DNA of 64,000 nt from Sulfopaludibacter sp035606355 (lineage in GTDB: Bacteria > Acidobacteriota > Terriglobia > Bryobacterales > Bryobacteraceae): assembly GCA_035606355.1 (NCBI GenBank), contig DATNFO010000081.1, positions 90,547 to 154,546 of the forward strand, written 5' to 3'. A program made the position numbers and the translations under genes. Of this stretch, positions 1-8,755 are shown piece after piece (positions within the stretch are counted from its first letter, which is position 1; every line of letters begins with the position of its first letter). The notes under the pieces were generated by a model, which searched no databases, was not told where the DNA came from, and saw only the letters and a program-made list of their open reading frames with translations.

Positions 1-1
1 C

Positions 2-676
2 GCCAGTAACCCCAAGGCGGGCTACATGGATCTAGGTCCCGGCAGCGCGCTCGAAGTCGTCGCGCCCATCATGGATACCGGTCCCACGCCGGCCGATACT
101 CAAACTATCTCCGGCAGTGGCAACAGCATCAATGTGGAGATCCGCGCCGCATCCATCCGCGGTATCGAAACTACCGACTACACCGTTCGCCAGAAGCCCG
201 GCGGCGGCTATACCATGACGCCCCTGCGCGTCGAACGGCGCATCGGCGGAGCCCCTGAACCTGCCGCGGAGCCCATCAACGACTACCTGAAGTTTCCGCC
301 CTCAGCCGCCTTTTTCCGCCTCGTGTACAAGGCTGACGACAACGGCGTCACGGCGGTCGTGGTAGGAGCGCCAACCCACGGCCAACTGGAACTCGCCGAC
401 TGCGGCAAGGGCGCGACTTGCGTCACCATGCCGAAATCCACCGGCATCAATCCGGTCATCTCCATCACTGTCAACGGCAATCCCGTGACGATGGGAATCG
501 GCATGACTGTGCGCAACGCCCTCACGAAATCCGGCGTTCGTGAGCCCGTCCAAATACTTCCAAAGCTGCGCGTATCGAAACTCTACCAGGGCCGGCTGGT
601 CCCCGTGGATTTCGTGCGCGCCAGCGAGTCCATTCTGGACCTTCGCCTCTTCGGAGGCGAGTCCATCAGCTTCTGA
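2..676 (+). CDS. Hypothetical protein, 5' end outside window
   Basis: The frame is open from the first bases of the window and closes with TGA at 674-676, so only the C-terminal part is present; the first internal ATG is at 26. About 224 residues are visible. The composition is that of a secreted or envelope beta-rich protein, with many short hydrophobic stretches, Gly and Pro and two cysteines (in DCGKGATC), but no motif that I recognise. It converges with the minus-strand gene that ends at 697. No function can be assigned. The coding call rests on the long open frame with GC-rich third positions. Confidence 0.6.
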   Translation, partial: ASNPKAGYMDLGPGSALEVVAPIMDTGPTPADTQTISGSGNSINVEIRAASIRGIETTDYTVRQKPGGGYTMTPLRVERRIGGAPEPAAEPINDYLKFPPSAAFFRLVYKADDNGVTAVVVGAPTHGQLELADCGKGATCVTMPKSTGINPVISITVNGNPVTMGIGMTVRNALTKSGVREPVQILPKLRVSKLYQGRLVPVDFVRASESILDLRLFGGESISF

Positions 677-696
677 TTGGGCACGGCTTCAGGCAG

Positions 697-1248
697 TTAC
701 CGCCCGATCAGAACCTCCACGCCCTTGGGTTCCACGTTCAGTCGGTCCACCCGGTGCCCAAGCTCGAAGGGCCGCCCCACCTTGGCATCCGGATACAGCG
801 GAAGCAGGCAGTTCTGAATGAGAAAATCCAGCGTTCCGCCGTCGATCTCCACGCCCGAAATCTCCACCCGCTGCACGTCCACCCGCGCGCTCCCGCCTGC
901 CGACTGGATCTTCGCCGTCACGCTCACCGGATGCTCGCCCGATAAGAACTTCGACATCAGCCATCCCGGCGGATGCCCTTGCGCCCGCCTCACCTTTGCG
1001 AAATCCACCAGGGCTGTGCCGGTCGCGACGCCCGGCGCAGTTACTTCAACCCGCGCATTCCTCACGCCATCGGGGACCTCGCGCGCGATGTAGGCGTTCA
1101 CTTCCCGCGCCGACATCTCCACCGTGGACCCCGGCCGCAACTGGTCGGCCTCAATCTGGTCGAGCTTGCGCTTGAAATTGTCGTAGTCGCCGGCCGCCGT
1201 CGCCAGGAGCGCGGTCACCGAGAGAGCGCACAGGAATCGCTTGGACAT
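697..1248 (-). CDS. Secreted hypothetical protein, possible lipid-binding (TULIP-like) fold
   Basis: The 183-residue product starts with a cleavable signal peptide (MSKRFLCALSVTALLATAAG), so it should be exported. The segment after it carries 'MSAREVNAYIAREV', which resembles the start of small secreted DUF2993/LmeA-like proteins that hold lipids, followed by alternating beta-strand-like stretches and an 'RVEISGVEIDGG' stretch. The family assignment is inference from pattern only. It is convergent with the partial gene on its left and divergent from the plus-strand pair starting at 1401. No catalytic residues are apparent. Confidence 0.6.
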   Translation of the reverse strand: MSKRFLCALSVTALLATAAGDYDNFKRKLDQIEADQLRPGSTVEMSAREVNAYIAREVPDGVRNARVEVTAPGVATGTALVDFAKVRRAQGHPPGWLMSKFLSGEHPVSVTAKIQSAGGSARVDVQRVEISGVEIDGGTLDFLIQNCLLPLYPDAKVGRPFELGHRVDRLNVEPKGVEVLIGR

Positions 1249-1400
1249 CTGGTACTTAGACGGGCGGAAATGGGTGTGGCGTTGCGCCTTTTCGCGCAGG
1301 GGCGGCGCAATATCCGGGGAGGACCTCCGGCATTTGAACGATTTCCGTCGTTTTTCAGTTTGGCCAATGGCGTGCTTATTTCTGAAATTCGGAGGCGATT

Positions 1401-1964
1401 ATGCCGCTTCATACCATTGCCCTGCTCCTGCTGGCGGTTCTTTTGGGAGCCGCCGGATTGCGGATGATCCGTCTATATGTGAAGTACGCCGGCCCCCGCG
1501 CGGTAACCTGCCCCGAAACCCGGGCCCATGCCGCCGTCACACTCCAGCGGGGGGCCACGATCCGCACTGGCCTCCTCGGAACTCCCAATCTCGAACTCGG
1601 CGCCTGCAGCCGCTGGCCGGAGCGCGCAGGGTGCGGCCAGGAATGCACCGCCGAAATCGCCGCCGACCCCGAAGCGTCGCTGGCGCGCATCATCGCCGGC
1701 CGGTGGTTCGAGGGAAAGAAGTGCATCACCTGCAACCTGGAGTTCCACAAAATTGAGTGGCAGGTCGCCAAACCCGCGCTGGTTTTAGCCGATAAGAGTT
1801 GCGTGGAATGGGACCGCGTGCCGGTTGATAAACTTCCGGAAGCTCTAGCTGACGCGCTGCCGCTTTGCTGCACCTGTTTCCTCGCGTCCAAAATGGTGGC
1901 CGAACGGCCGGACCTGGTCCTGAAACGGCCAGCCTTCCCGAAGAGCGGGTCCCGCGAGGTGTAG
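1401..1964 (+). CDS. Membrane-anchored cysteine-rich hypothetical protein
   Basis: The 187-residue product has one N-terminal hydrophobic segment (residues 5-20) followed by a soluble domain with about nine cysteines, including CPE, CGQEC, CITC and CCTC groups that could bind metal or form disulfides. A good ribosome-binding site (GGAGGCG, about 1390-1396) sits just before the ATG. The next gene begins with GTG one base after this stop, so the two are very likely cotranscribed and translationally linked. I do not recognise the family. The Cys spacing could suit a small metal-binding periplasmic-facing domain, but that is inference. Confidence 0.6.
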   Translation: MPLHTIALLLLAVLLGAAGLRMIRLYVKYAGPRAVTCPETRAHAAVTLQRGATIRTGLLGTPNLELGACSRWPERAGCGQECTAEIAADPEASLARIIAGRWFEGKKCITCNLEFHKIEWQVAKPALVLADKSCVEWDRVPVDKLPEALADALPLCCTCFLASKMVAERPDLVLKRPAFPKSGSREV

Positions 1965-1965
1965 C

Positions 1966-2517
1966 GTGAAGTTCTGGTTGCTGCTTTCCGTTTTGCCCGC
2001 GTTCGCCGGGCAGCCGCGGCCGGTGTCGCCGGTCGTCCTCTACACCGATTTCGAACAAGCTCCTCCAGCCGGCGTATTAAACGGACTTCAGGAAGAGTTG
2101 ACCAATCTCATGTACCCGCTCGGCTACGAATTCTCCTGGCGCGCGCTGGCGGACGTGCATGGCACGGAACCCGTGCCGGAATTGGCAGTGGTCCACTTCA
2201 AGGGCCGGTGCAACCTCGATACTTTCTCAGGGCACGGCAGAACTGCCGGCCCGCTCGGGTGGACTCACGTGAGCGACGGAGCGATTTTGCCGTTTAGCGA
2301 CGTCGATTGCAACGGCATTCGCGAATTCCTGTCCGATGGACTGACCGGCCTCCGTGCGGATGAGCGCGAAAGCGCCTTCGGACGGGCGCTGGGACGGGTT
2401 CTGGCGCACGAGCTCTATCACGTTTTCATGAGGACGGCGCATCACGCCGCGCGCGGTGTCGCCAAGCCGGCCTACAGCATCGCGGATCTTCTAGGCACCG
2501 AATTTAAGTTTGAGTAA
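1966..2517 (+). CDS. Secreted zincin-like protein with HEXXH motif
   Basis: The 183-residue product has a short signal peptide (MKFWLLLSVLPAFAG) and, near residue 148, the sequence LAHELYHVFMRTAHH. This is an HEXXH zinc-protease motif (HELYH) with further histidines downstream that could act as third ligand. The conserved Glu after the first His would be the catalytic base in a metalloprotease. The rest matches no family I know, and it is shorter than most secreted metallopeptidases. The GTG start lies one base after the upstream stop. The 3' end overlaps the convergent MFS gene by 14 bases. Confidence 0.65.
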   Translation: MKFWLLLSVLPAFAGQPRPVSPVVLYTDFEQAPPAGVLNGLQEELTNLMYPLGYEFSWRALADVHGTEPVPELAVVHFKGRCNLDTFSGHGRTAGPLGWTHVSDGAILPFSDVDCNGIREFLSDGLTGLRADERESAFGRALGRVLAHELYHVFMRTAHHAARGVAKPAYSIADLLGTEFKFE

Positions 2518-3763
2518 GCGTCGGCGGAGCCTGCTCTAGAATCAAGCGCCGCGCGTGATCGCGAATCTTCGGCAGGAAACCGCGGAAGACGAGCGCTGCC
2601 GCCACGCAAATCACACCGCCCAGCGCCACCGTCACCGGCGCCCCGAGCCGGTCCGCCGACCAACCTGCCAGCAGCGATCCGATCGGGCCCATCCCCATCA
2701 ACATCATCGAATAGACGCTCATCACGCGTCCGCGCAGCCGGTCCGGCACCATGCTCTGGATCAAGGTATTCGAGGAACCCATCTCGATCATCATGGTGAA
2801 ACCTACCGGAACCAGAATCGCGATTGACAGCCAATAGATCCGCGAGAAGGCGAACGCCACAAGCGTGCAGCCGAATCCGATTGCCGAAACCGCGACCCAC
2901 ATGCCGAGCCCCTTCAGATCTTCGCGGCTGGCGAGCAGCAAAGCGCCGATCAGCGCACCGACGCCCGTAGCGCCCATCAACCAGCCGAGCGCCGCCGCGC
3001 CGCCGTGCAGAATATGGTCGGCGAAAATCGGCATCAGCACCGTGTATGGCATTCCGGTGAGGCTGACGATTCCGAGCAGCATCAGCAAGGCATGAATCGG
3101 AATATTCTGTACCACGTACCGGAAGCCTTCCACTATATGAGCGATCGGCGAACCGGGCTGATCCAGATATTCATGGCGCGTCACCCGCATCGCCGCCAAC
3201 CCGCCGATCACCGCGATGTAGCTCAGGCCGTTCGCCAGAAAACACCAGCCTTCGCCGATCGTGGCCACCAGAATTCCCGCGACCGCCGGACCCACGACGC
3301 GCGATGCATTGAACATCGAAGAGTTCAGTGCGATGGCGTTCATCAAATCCGCGCGCCCGACCATATCTACGATGAAGGCTTGCCGCGCTGGAATATCGAA
3401 GGCGTTCACCGCGCCCAATAGCGCGGAGAGCACGAAAATGTGCCAGATCTGCACCGTGCCGGTTAACGTCAGGATCGCCAGCGCGAACGCGAGAATCATG
3501 CTCGATGCCTGCGTCGCGATCACCACATGCCGGCGGCTGTAGCGATCGGCCACGATCCCTCCGAGCGGCGATAGCAGAAAGATCGGGATCTGTGAGGCGA
3601 AGCCGATGCCGCCCAGCAGCAACGAGGACTTCGTACGGTCATAGACCAGCCAGGACTGCGCTACGGTCTGCATCCAAGTGCCTATGAGCGAGATGAGTTG
3701 GCCGCCGAAAAAAAGTTGGAAATTGCGATATTGCAGCGCGCGAAGCGTCGCGGGGAGTCGCAT
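2504..3763 (-). CDS. MFS transporter (MFS_3 / enterobactin-exporter-like)
   Basis: The 419-residue product has about 12 hydrophobic segments. It shows the MFS motif A region between TM2 and TM3 (LGGIVADRYSRRHVV) and the DHA3-type N-terminus 'LRALQYRNFQLFFGGQLISLIG'. Members of this family export siderophores, macrolides or other small molecules using the proton gradient; the substrate here is unknown. A TAGAAT -10-like hexamer (reverse strand, 3777-3772) lies 8 bases before the ATG, so the mRNA leader would be very short. It follows the ADOP permease gene on the same strand after an 80-base gap holding a REP-like double hairpin. Confidence 0.9.
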   Translation of the reverse strand: MRLPATLRALQYRNFQLFFGGQLISLIGTWMQTVAQSWLVYDRTKSSLLLGGIGFASQIPIFLLSPLGGIVADRYSRRHVVIATQASSMILAFALAILTLTGTVQIWHIFVLSALLGAVNAFDIPARQAFIVDMVGRADLMNAIALNSSMFNASRVVGPAVAGILVATIGEGWCFLANGLSYIAVIGGLAAMRVTRHEYLDQPGSPIAHIVEGFRYVVQNIPIHALLMLLGIVSLTGMPYTVLMPIFADHILHGGAAALGWLMGATGVGALIGALLLASREDLKGLGMWVAVSAIGFGCTLVAFAFSRIYWLSIAILVPVGFTMMIEMGSSNTLIQSMVPDRLRGRVMSVYSMMLMGMGPIGSLLAGWSADRLGAPVTVALGGVICVAAALVFRGFLPKIRDHARRLILEQAPPTLTQT

Positions 3764-3789
3764 CTACTTACATTCTAAAGCTGAGGTAA

Positions 3790-3830
3790 GTACCGGCCTC
3801 CCGGCCGGTACAAGTCGCGCTCCGCGCGAC
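3790..3830. repeat. REP-like double hairpin, copy A
   Basis: Two adjacent palindromes are visible. The first is GTACCGGCC-TCCC-GGCCGGTAC (3790-3811), a 9-bp stem with a 4-base loop. The second is GTCGCGC-TCC-GCGCGAC (3814-3830). The same two-hairpin layout recurs at 16.6, 36.2, 36.4, 40.6 and 50.2 kb. The TAG stop of the ADOP gene (3844-3846) lies at the edge of this unit. Confidence 0.8.
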
Positions 3831-3843
3831 TGCTCGCAACCGG

Positions 3844-6246
3844 CTACTGGCGCAGAGCCTCCATCGGATCCGTTCGCGATGCCCTCCGCGCCGGAATCGC
3901 GATGGCCACCGCGGCCGTCGCTAACAGCGCAGCGGCGACACCCGCGAGCACTGCGGGCTGCAAGGGGCTCGCCTCATAGAGCAGATTGCGAATAACCGGA
4001 CCAGCGCCTGCCGTCGCCGCAAAGCCTATCCCCAGCCCGGCCACTACCGGAACTCCGCCATCGCGCGCCACCAGTCCCACGATGGACGCAGGTGTAGCCC
4101 CCAGCGCCATGCGAATTCCGACCTCCTGCCTTCGCTGCGCCATCATCTGCGCGAGCACACCTTCCAGTCCCAACGCCGCTAGCAGCAGCGCGAATAAAGA
4201 GAAGCCTCCGGCGAGCGCGGCCCGGAATCGCGGATAGGCGAGGAAACGGTCCAGGTCGGCGCGCAGTGGCTCTACCTGACCGAGCGGAATTTCAGAGTCG
4301 AGCCCTGCTACGGCTTTGGGAATCGCATCTTCCACCGCCAGATTCGCGGCTGTGCGCACGGCGACCGTCACTGAAGCCGCGGGCTGCTGATCGATCGGAC
4401 GATACACCATCGGTGCGCTCACCCAATCCATCTCGCGGTAAACGGTCACGCGCTTTTCCGTGCCGATGATCCCCACCACCGTGATCCACGGGTCGCGCTC
4501 ATTGAACCGGATCTGCGCGCCGAGCGCGTTCCCGTTCCCAAAGTATTTGCTCGCTACCGCGTGATTGATCAACGCGACAGGTTGAGAATCCGCGCGATCG
4601 GCTGCCGTGAAGTCACGCCCTGCGAGCAGCGGAACGCGTAGTGTCTCCAGATATCCCGGCGTCACGGATTGTTCAGCCACGTCGTGCGCGGCACGATCTT
4701 CGTCGAAAGGGCGGCCTTGTACGCGCATCGCCGACTGGCCCCCGGTACCCGGCGGCAGCATCGATGCGATCGCCGCATGAGTGACTCCGGGCGCGCTCGA
4801 AACGCGCTCCAGCAGCCGCTCATAAAACCGGGCGCGCGCTTGCGTGTTGTAGCGAGGGTTTAGAGTGAGCGGCGCGCGAAATACGCCGTCAGGTTCGAAG
4901 CCCAGCGGCGCGTTGCGCATGCGCAGTACAGATTCCATCAGCAGGCCGCCGCCCGCGAGCAACAGCACCGCGCCTGCGACCTCCGCCGCCACCAGCGCGC
5001 GCGTGAAACGGAACGGCCTTCCCGCAATACCGCGGCCGCCCGTTTGCAGAGCCTCATTCAAATCCACGTGCGACATCTTCCACGCCGGTATGAGGGCAAA
5101 CGCAACCGTAGCCGCCAGCGATGCGAAAGCGGCGAATGCCAGCACCGGCACATTGATGTGCACATCGGCGCCCGGCGGCAGTTCCACAGGATTCACGCTG
5201 CGGAACCAGCGCACCAGCGCGAACGCGAGCGCGACTCCGGCCGCTCCTCCGGCACCAGCAAGCAAGAGCGCCTCCGTGAGCAGTTGCCGAACCAGCCGCG
5301 AGCGCTCGCCCCCGAGAGCCGCGCGCACCGCGAGTTCCCGCGTCCGCGCCAGTCCGCGACCCAGCAGCAGTCCGGCGACGTTCCAACAGGCCAGCAGCAG
5401 CACCACCCCCACCGCGGCGAAGAGCACCCACAGCGTAGTGCGCAAATTGCGCCCCGCGAGCCATGTGAGTGCCGTCTGTAGCGGATCCACAGACGGTACA
5501 AATCCCCGCTCTTTGCCATCACTGCTGTGAACGGCTGTATGTAGCGCGGTGAGATCCTGCTCCGCTTGCGCCAACGTCACACCGGGCTTCAGCCTGCCGA
5601 TGGCGATCGTCGGAATCTGTTCGCGCGGCGTCGGGAAGTCCGGCGTCAGCAGAGTCCAAAGCTGGGTGACCGGCGGATAGAACGCGAAACCCGCGGGCAT
5701 CACCCCGACCACCGTGCACGCGCGCCGGTCCAGGGCCAATGTCCGGCCGACGATCGACCTGTCCTGGTGCAGCGCGCTTGACCAGAAGCCGTGGCTGAGC
5801 ACCACCGAACAGCCATGCGTTTCATCAGCCGGCGTGAACGTGCGGCCCAGCGCCGCCTTCACTCCGAGCGTCTGAAAGATCGACGACGTGACTGCGACTG
5901 CCATCACGCCGCGCGCCGGTCCGCGCCCCGTCAGAGTCTCTGCCCGAATGGCCCACGTCACTCCCGCGACATCGGTCATCGTGCGCGAATGCTCCTGGTA
6001 GGCGCGCAGATCGGCGTAGCTCGCGAAGAGTTTGGAAAGCCCGCTCTCTCGCGTACTGCGATCGAGTATCTCCACAAGCTCATTCACCGCGCGGTACGGC
6101 GGCGGCTGCAGCAGTGTGGCGTAGACAATGCTGAACACCGCCACATTCGCGCCGATGCCGAGCGCGAGTGTGAGCGTCGCCACCAGCGTGAAGCCGGGCG
6201 ACCTTCGGTACAAGCGGAGCGCGTGCCGGACGTCGGAGAGCGGCAT
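3844..6246 (-). CDS. ADOP-family permease (duplicated FtsX/MacB-type)
   Basis: The 800-residue product matches the acidobacterial duplicated orphan permease layout. An N-terminal 'ALRLYRRSPGFTLVATLTLA' lead and first TM (about 20-42) are followed by a MacB-like periplasmic core. Then come an FtsX block with three TM helices (about 275-395), a second core domain (about 430-640) and a second FtsX block (about 690-790) ending in the typical 'ARRASRTDPMEALRQ'. No ATPase is adjacent, as is usual for these 'orphan' permeases. Role: probably mechanotransmission or export linked to an ABC ATPase encoded elsewhere (inference). The ATG lies three bases after the DUF72 stop, which indicates cotranscription. 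Confidence 0.9.
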   Translation of the reverse strand: MPLSDVRHALRLYRRSPGFTLVATLTLALGIGANVAVFSIVYATLLQPPPYRAVNELVEILDRSTRESGLSKLFASYADLRAYQEHSRTMTDVAGVTWAIRAETLTGRGPARGVMAVAVTSSIFQTLGVKAALGRTFTPADETHGCSVVLSHGFWSSALHQDRSIVGRTLALDRRACTVVGVMPAGFAFYPPVTQLWTLLTPDFPTPREQIPTIAIGRLKPGVTLAQAEQDLTALHTAVHSSDGKERGFVPSVDPLQTALTWLAGRNLRTTLWVLFAAVGVVLLLACWNVAGLLLGRGLARTRELAVRAALGGERSRLVRQLLTEALLLAGAGGAAGVALAFALVRWFRSVNPVELPPGADVHINVPVLAFAAFASLAATVAFALIPAWKMSHVDLNEALQTGGRGIAGRPFRFTRALVAAEVAGAVLLLAGGGLLMESVLRMRNAPLGFEPDGVFRAPLTLNPRYNTQARARFYERLLERVSSAPGVTHAAIASMLPPGTGGQSAMRVQGRPFDEDRAAHDVAEQSVTPGYLETLRVPLLAGRDFTAADRADSQPVALINHAVASKYFGNGNALGAQIRFNERDPWITVVGIIGTEKRVTVYREMDWVSAPMVYRPIDQQPAASVTVAVRTAANLAVEDAIPKAVAGLDSEIPLGQVEPLRADLDRFLAYPRFRAALAGGFSLFALLLAALGLEGVLAQMMAQRRQEVGIRMALGATPASIVGLVARDGGVPVVAGLGIGFAATAGAGPVIRNLLYEASPLQPAVLAGVAAALLATAAVAIAIPARRASRTDPMEALRQ

Positions 6247-6249
6247 AGA

Positions 6250-6978
6250 TCACACACCTAGCATCTGTTTTAGAGTAAGCGCATTTTCCACGGCATAAGC
6301 AGCCTGATCGTTATCGAAATAGACGTAGACCGCCTTCAGTTGTTTGCTCCAATCGCGAATTCGGCCGGCCCACATTTGCAGTGTCTCGTCCGGATAGCTC
6401 CCCTGATACGCGCCGCCGGGTCCGTGCAGCCGCACGTACGTGAAATCCGCGGTTACTGCAAGTCCCGAAAACGTGCCCGCGATCTCGAAGATGCAGAACG
6501 CCGTGTTGTGCCGCCGCAGAATCTCGTAAATTGCCGTCGAGCGCCACGTCTCATTGCGGAGTTCGAACGCGTAGCGATTTCCCGGCGGCAGCATCTCCAG
6601 AAATGCCTCCAGCCGCTCGCTATTGACTTCCCACCACGGCGGCAACTGGAAAATCACCGGACCGAGTTTCGTCTCCAGGCGGTCAATGCGCTCGAAGAAC
6701 TTCTCGATGCCCGGACCAGGGTCCTTCAGTTTCTTCATGTGGGTGAGAAAGCGGCTGCCCTTCACCGCGAAGTGAAAATCCGGCGGTGTGCAGTGGCGCC
6801 AGTTGTCCAACCCGGATTCCAGCGGCAGCCGGTAAAAGCTGCTATTGATCTCCACCGTACGGAACCGCTCGGCATAGAAGTCGAGCATCTTTTTGCCCGG
6901 CAGTTTCGGCGGGTAGAACGGGCCTTTCCAGTGCTTGTAGTGCCAGCCGGAAGTTCCGATGTATACGTCGGCGGGCAC
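6250..6978 (-). CDS. DUF72 (YecE-like) TIM-barrel protein
   Basis: The 242-residue product begins with the hallmark 'YIGTSGWHYKHWKGPFYP' and contains 'FYAERFRTVEINSSFYRLP', 'FHFAVKGSRFLTH' and 'YVYFDNDQAAYAVENA', all characteristic of the DUF72/YecE family. Length fits the family. The biochemical function of the family is not established; a TIM-barrel related to metal-dependent endonuclease IV-like folds is known. The start is GTG at 6978. It sits between pyrF (39-base gap upstream) and the ADOP permease (3-base gap downstream), so it is likely part of a selD-pyrF-DUF72-permease transcript. Confidence 0.9.
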   Translation of the reverse strand: MPADVYIGTSGWHYKHWKGPFYPPKLPGKKMLDFYAERFRTVEINSSFYRLPLESGLDNWRHCTPPDFHFAVKGSRFLTHMKKLKDPGPGIEKFFERIDRLETKLGPVIFQLPPWWEVNSERLEAFLEMLPPGNRYAFELRNETWRSTAIYEILRRHNTAFCIFEIAGTFSGLAVTADFTYVRLHGPGGAYQGSYPDETLQMWAGRIRDWSKQLKAVYVYFDNDQAAYAVENALTLKQMLGV

Positions 6979-7017
6979 GCGTGGGTTTGTGCACGCGTGC
7001 GGCCAAGGTGAAGGTAC

Positions 7018-7710
7018 TTACCGCGGGAGTGAGGACAGCTCCGAGAGGATCCGCTGCGCTTCGCCCGCCGGATCTTTGGCGCGTGTGATTTGCCGCCCGA
7101 TCACCAGGTAATCGGCGCCGTTGCGGATCGCTTCGGCGGGCGTCGCGACGCGCTTCTGGTCGCCTGCATCAATCCCCGCGGAACGCACGCCGGGGGTGAC
7201 GATGGTCACCTTCGGCCCGGCGATGCGCCGGACATTCGCGGCTTCCAATGGCGACGCCACAATGCCGCCCGCGCCCGCCTCAACCGCAAGACGCGTGCGC
7301 TGTTCGACGAGCGCCGCAGGGTCGCGATTCCAGTTCTGCTCGGCGAGATCCTCCGCGCCCATGCTGGTCAGCACGGTGACCGCCAGAATGGTGAGCCCGG
7401 TTCCAGTCGCGCCCGCGTCCGCCGCGCGAACTGTTTGCGAGACGGCATGCACAGTCAGAAACTTCACGCCGAGCTGCGCCACCTTCGCCGTCGCTCGCTT
7501 CACCGTCTCGGGAATGTCGTAATACTTCAGATCGAGAAAAACATCCTTGCCCTGGCCAACAAGTTCGCGCACGAAATCCGGACCGGCGACGGCGAACAGC
7601 TCCATGCCCACTTTGAAGAAGTTCACATGCCTGGAGAGTTTCCTGGCGAGCGTTCGAGCCTCGTCGGCAGTCTCCACGTCGAGAGCTACGATGATCGGAT
7701 TGCCGGTCAT
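7018..7710 (-). CDS. pyrF: Orotidine 5'-phosphate decarboxylase
   Basis: The product catalyses decarboxylation of OMP to UMP, the last step of de novo pyrimidine synthesis. The 230-residue protein starts 'MTGNPIIVALDVETADEA' and carries the catalytic Lys-containing stretch 'VFLDLKYYDIPETVKRA', the phosphate-binding 'IVTPGVR' and a C-terminal 'GADYLVIGRQIT'. The open frame extends further upstream, but that part is antisense-like sequence within selD. The ATG at 7710 overlaps the selD stop as ATGA, which is the natural start. Length is normal for the bacterial short type. Confidence 0.96.
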   Translation of the reverse strand: MTGNPIIVALDVETADEARTLARKLSRHVNFFKVGMELFAVAGPDFVRELVGQGKDVFLDLKYYDIPETVKRATAKVAQLGVKFLTVHAVSQTVRAADAGATGTGLTILAVTVLTSMGAEDLAEQNWNRDPAALVEQRTRLAVEAGAGGIVASPLEAANVRRIAGPKVTIVTPGVRSAGIDAGDQKRVATPAEAIRNGADYLVIGRQITRAKDPAGEAQRILSELSSLPR

Positions 7711-8729
7711 AAAAGGCGTATGGGCTTCTCGCCGCGCGCGGTGACGCGCCCGATGCGGCAGGCGGCGGGGAATTCGCGCTCCATCGCGGCGGCATCGCGC
7801 TCCGGGAGGGAAATCAGCAGCCCTCCGGACGTCTGCGGATCGTACAGCAGATCGGGCGCGGGCTCGTTCGATTCCACCGAGCATTCCACGAACTCGCGAT
7901 TGTTCTTGAGGCCTGCTGGAATCGCCCCGGCGTTCGCGTACTCGAGCGCGCCATCGAGATATTGCACCGCGGAGATTTCGATCTCGAGAGTCACGCCGCT
8001 CGCCAGCGCCATCTCCCGTGCGTGCCCCAGCAGTCCGAAGCCGGTGACGTCTGTGCAGCCGTGAGCGTCGTAATGAAGCATCGCTTCGCAAGCTGTTCGG
8101 TTGAGGGTCATCATCTGCGCCGTCGCGGATTCGACGTGCTTCTGCTGCGCGATGCCTCTCTTCAGCGCCGTGCCGATCACTCCCGTTCCGATGCGCTTTG
8201 TGAACACAAGCACATCGCCGGCGCGCGCTCCGCCGTTCGCTTTCACGCGGTCCGGATGGACGGTGCCGGTCACCGAGTATCCGAACTTCACCTCATCGTC
8301 GTTCACACTGTGGCCGCCGAGTATCGAGCACGATGCTTCGTGCATCTTCTCCGCGCCGCCGCGCAGGATCTCCTGCAGGTCGTCGAGATCGCCCTTGGCG
8401 GGGTAAGCCAGAACGGAGAGCGCGGAGATGGGCCGGCCGCCCATGGCATACACATCGCTCAATGAATTGGCGGCCGCGATCGCGCCGAACGTGTAAGGGT
8501 CGTCGACAATCGGCGTAAAGAAATCGATCGTCTGCACGAGGGCGAGCTCCGGCGTCAGCTTGTACACGCCGGCATCGTCGGCGGTGTCAAACCCGATCAG
8601 CACGTTCTCATCGGCCCAGCGCGGAAGTGCGGCCAAAACTTTGTCCAACAACTTTGGACTCAGCTTGCTCGCTCAACCCGCGGCTTTGACGTGCGCGGTC
8701 AGCTTCTTGCCCTGCGTAGTCCCGTTCAT
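7707..8729 (-). CDS. selD: Selenide, water dikinase, predicted selenoprotein (UGA codon 19)
   Basis: SelD makes selenophosphate from selenide and ATP, the selenium donor for Sec-tRNA and selenouridine. The conventional open frame starts only at TTG 8651, but the same frame continues upstream to ATG 8729 through one TGA at 8675-8673. The extended N-terminus reads 'KKLTAHVKAAG-U-ASKLSP', where U falls at the catalytic Cys/Sec position of the family. Downstream are 'DDAGVYKL', 'VQTIDFFTPIVDDPYTFG', 'ANSLSDVYAMGG', 'GGHSVND' and 'TDVTGFGLLGH', all SelD signatures. Length with the extension is 340 residues, normal for the family. A SECIS-like hairpin follows the UGA. Identity of SelD is certain; Sec insertion is strong inference. 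Confidence 0.93.
8643..8675 (-). promoter_or_regulatory. SECIS-like element after selD UGA
   Basis: On the minus strand the UGA (8675-8673) is followed after 13 bases by GUCCAA-AGUUG-UUGGAC (8659-8643). This is a perfect 6-bp stem with a 5-base loop carrying G as second base. Bacterial SECIS elements place such a loop about 16-37 bases after UGA, with G among the first loop bases; here the loop begins 19 bases after it. Some weak outer pairing (CAAG with UUUUG) may extend it. Confidence 0.75.
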
Positions 8730-8740
8730 CTGCGGTCCCT

Positions 8741-8749
8741 ACTATAATA
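8741..8749. promoter_or_regulatory. Shared symmetric -10 region between selD and the C45-family gene
   Basis: The sequence ACTATAATA gives TATAAT on the plus strand (8743-8748), seven bases before the ATG at 8756. On the minus strand it gives TATAGT (8746-8741), eleven bases before the selD ATG at 8729. Only 26 bases separate the two start codons, so both promoters must overlap. No clear -35 box is seen. Transcription of the plus gene would start at or next to its ATG. Confidence 0.6.
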
Positions 8750-8755
8750 ACGGCA

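Noticed and set aside
7711..8091. Upstream extension of the pyrF frame
   Set aside because: It lies inside selD on the same strand in another frame and is Arg-rich; the ATGA overlap defines the true pyrF start.
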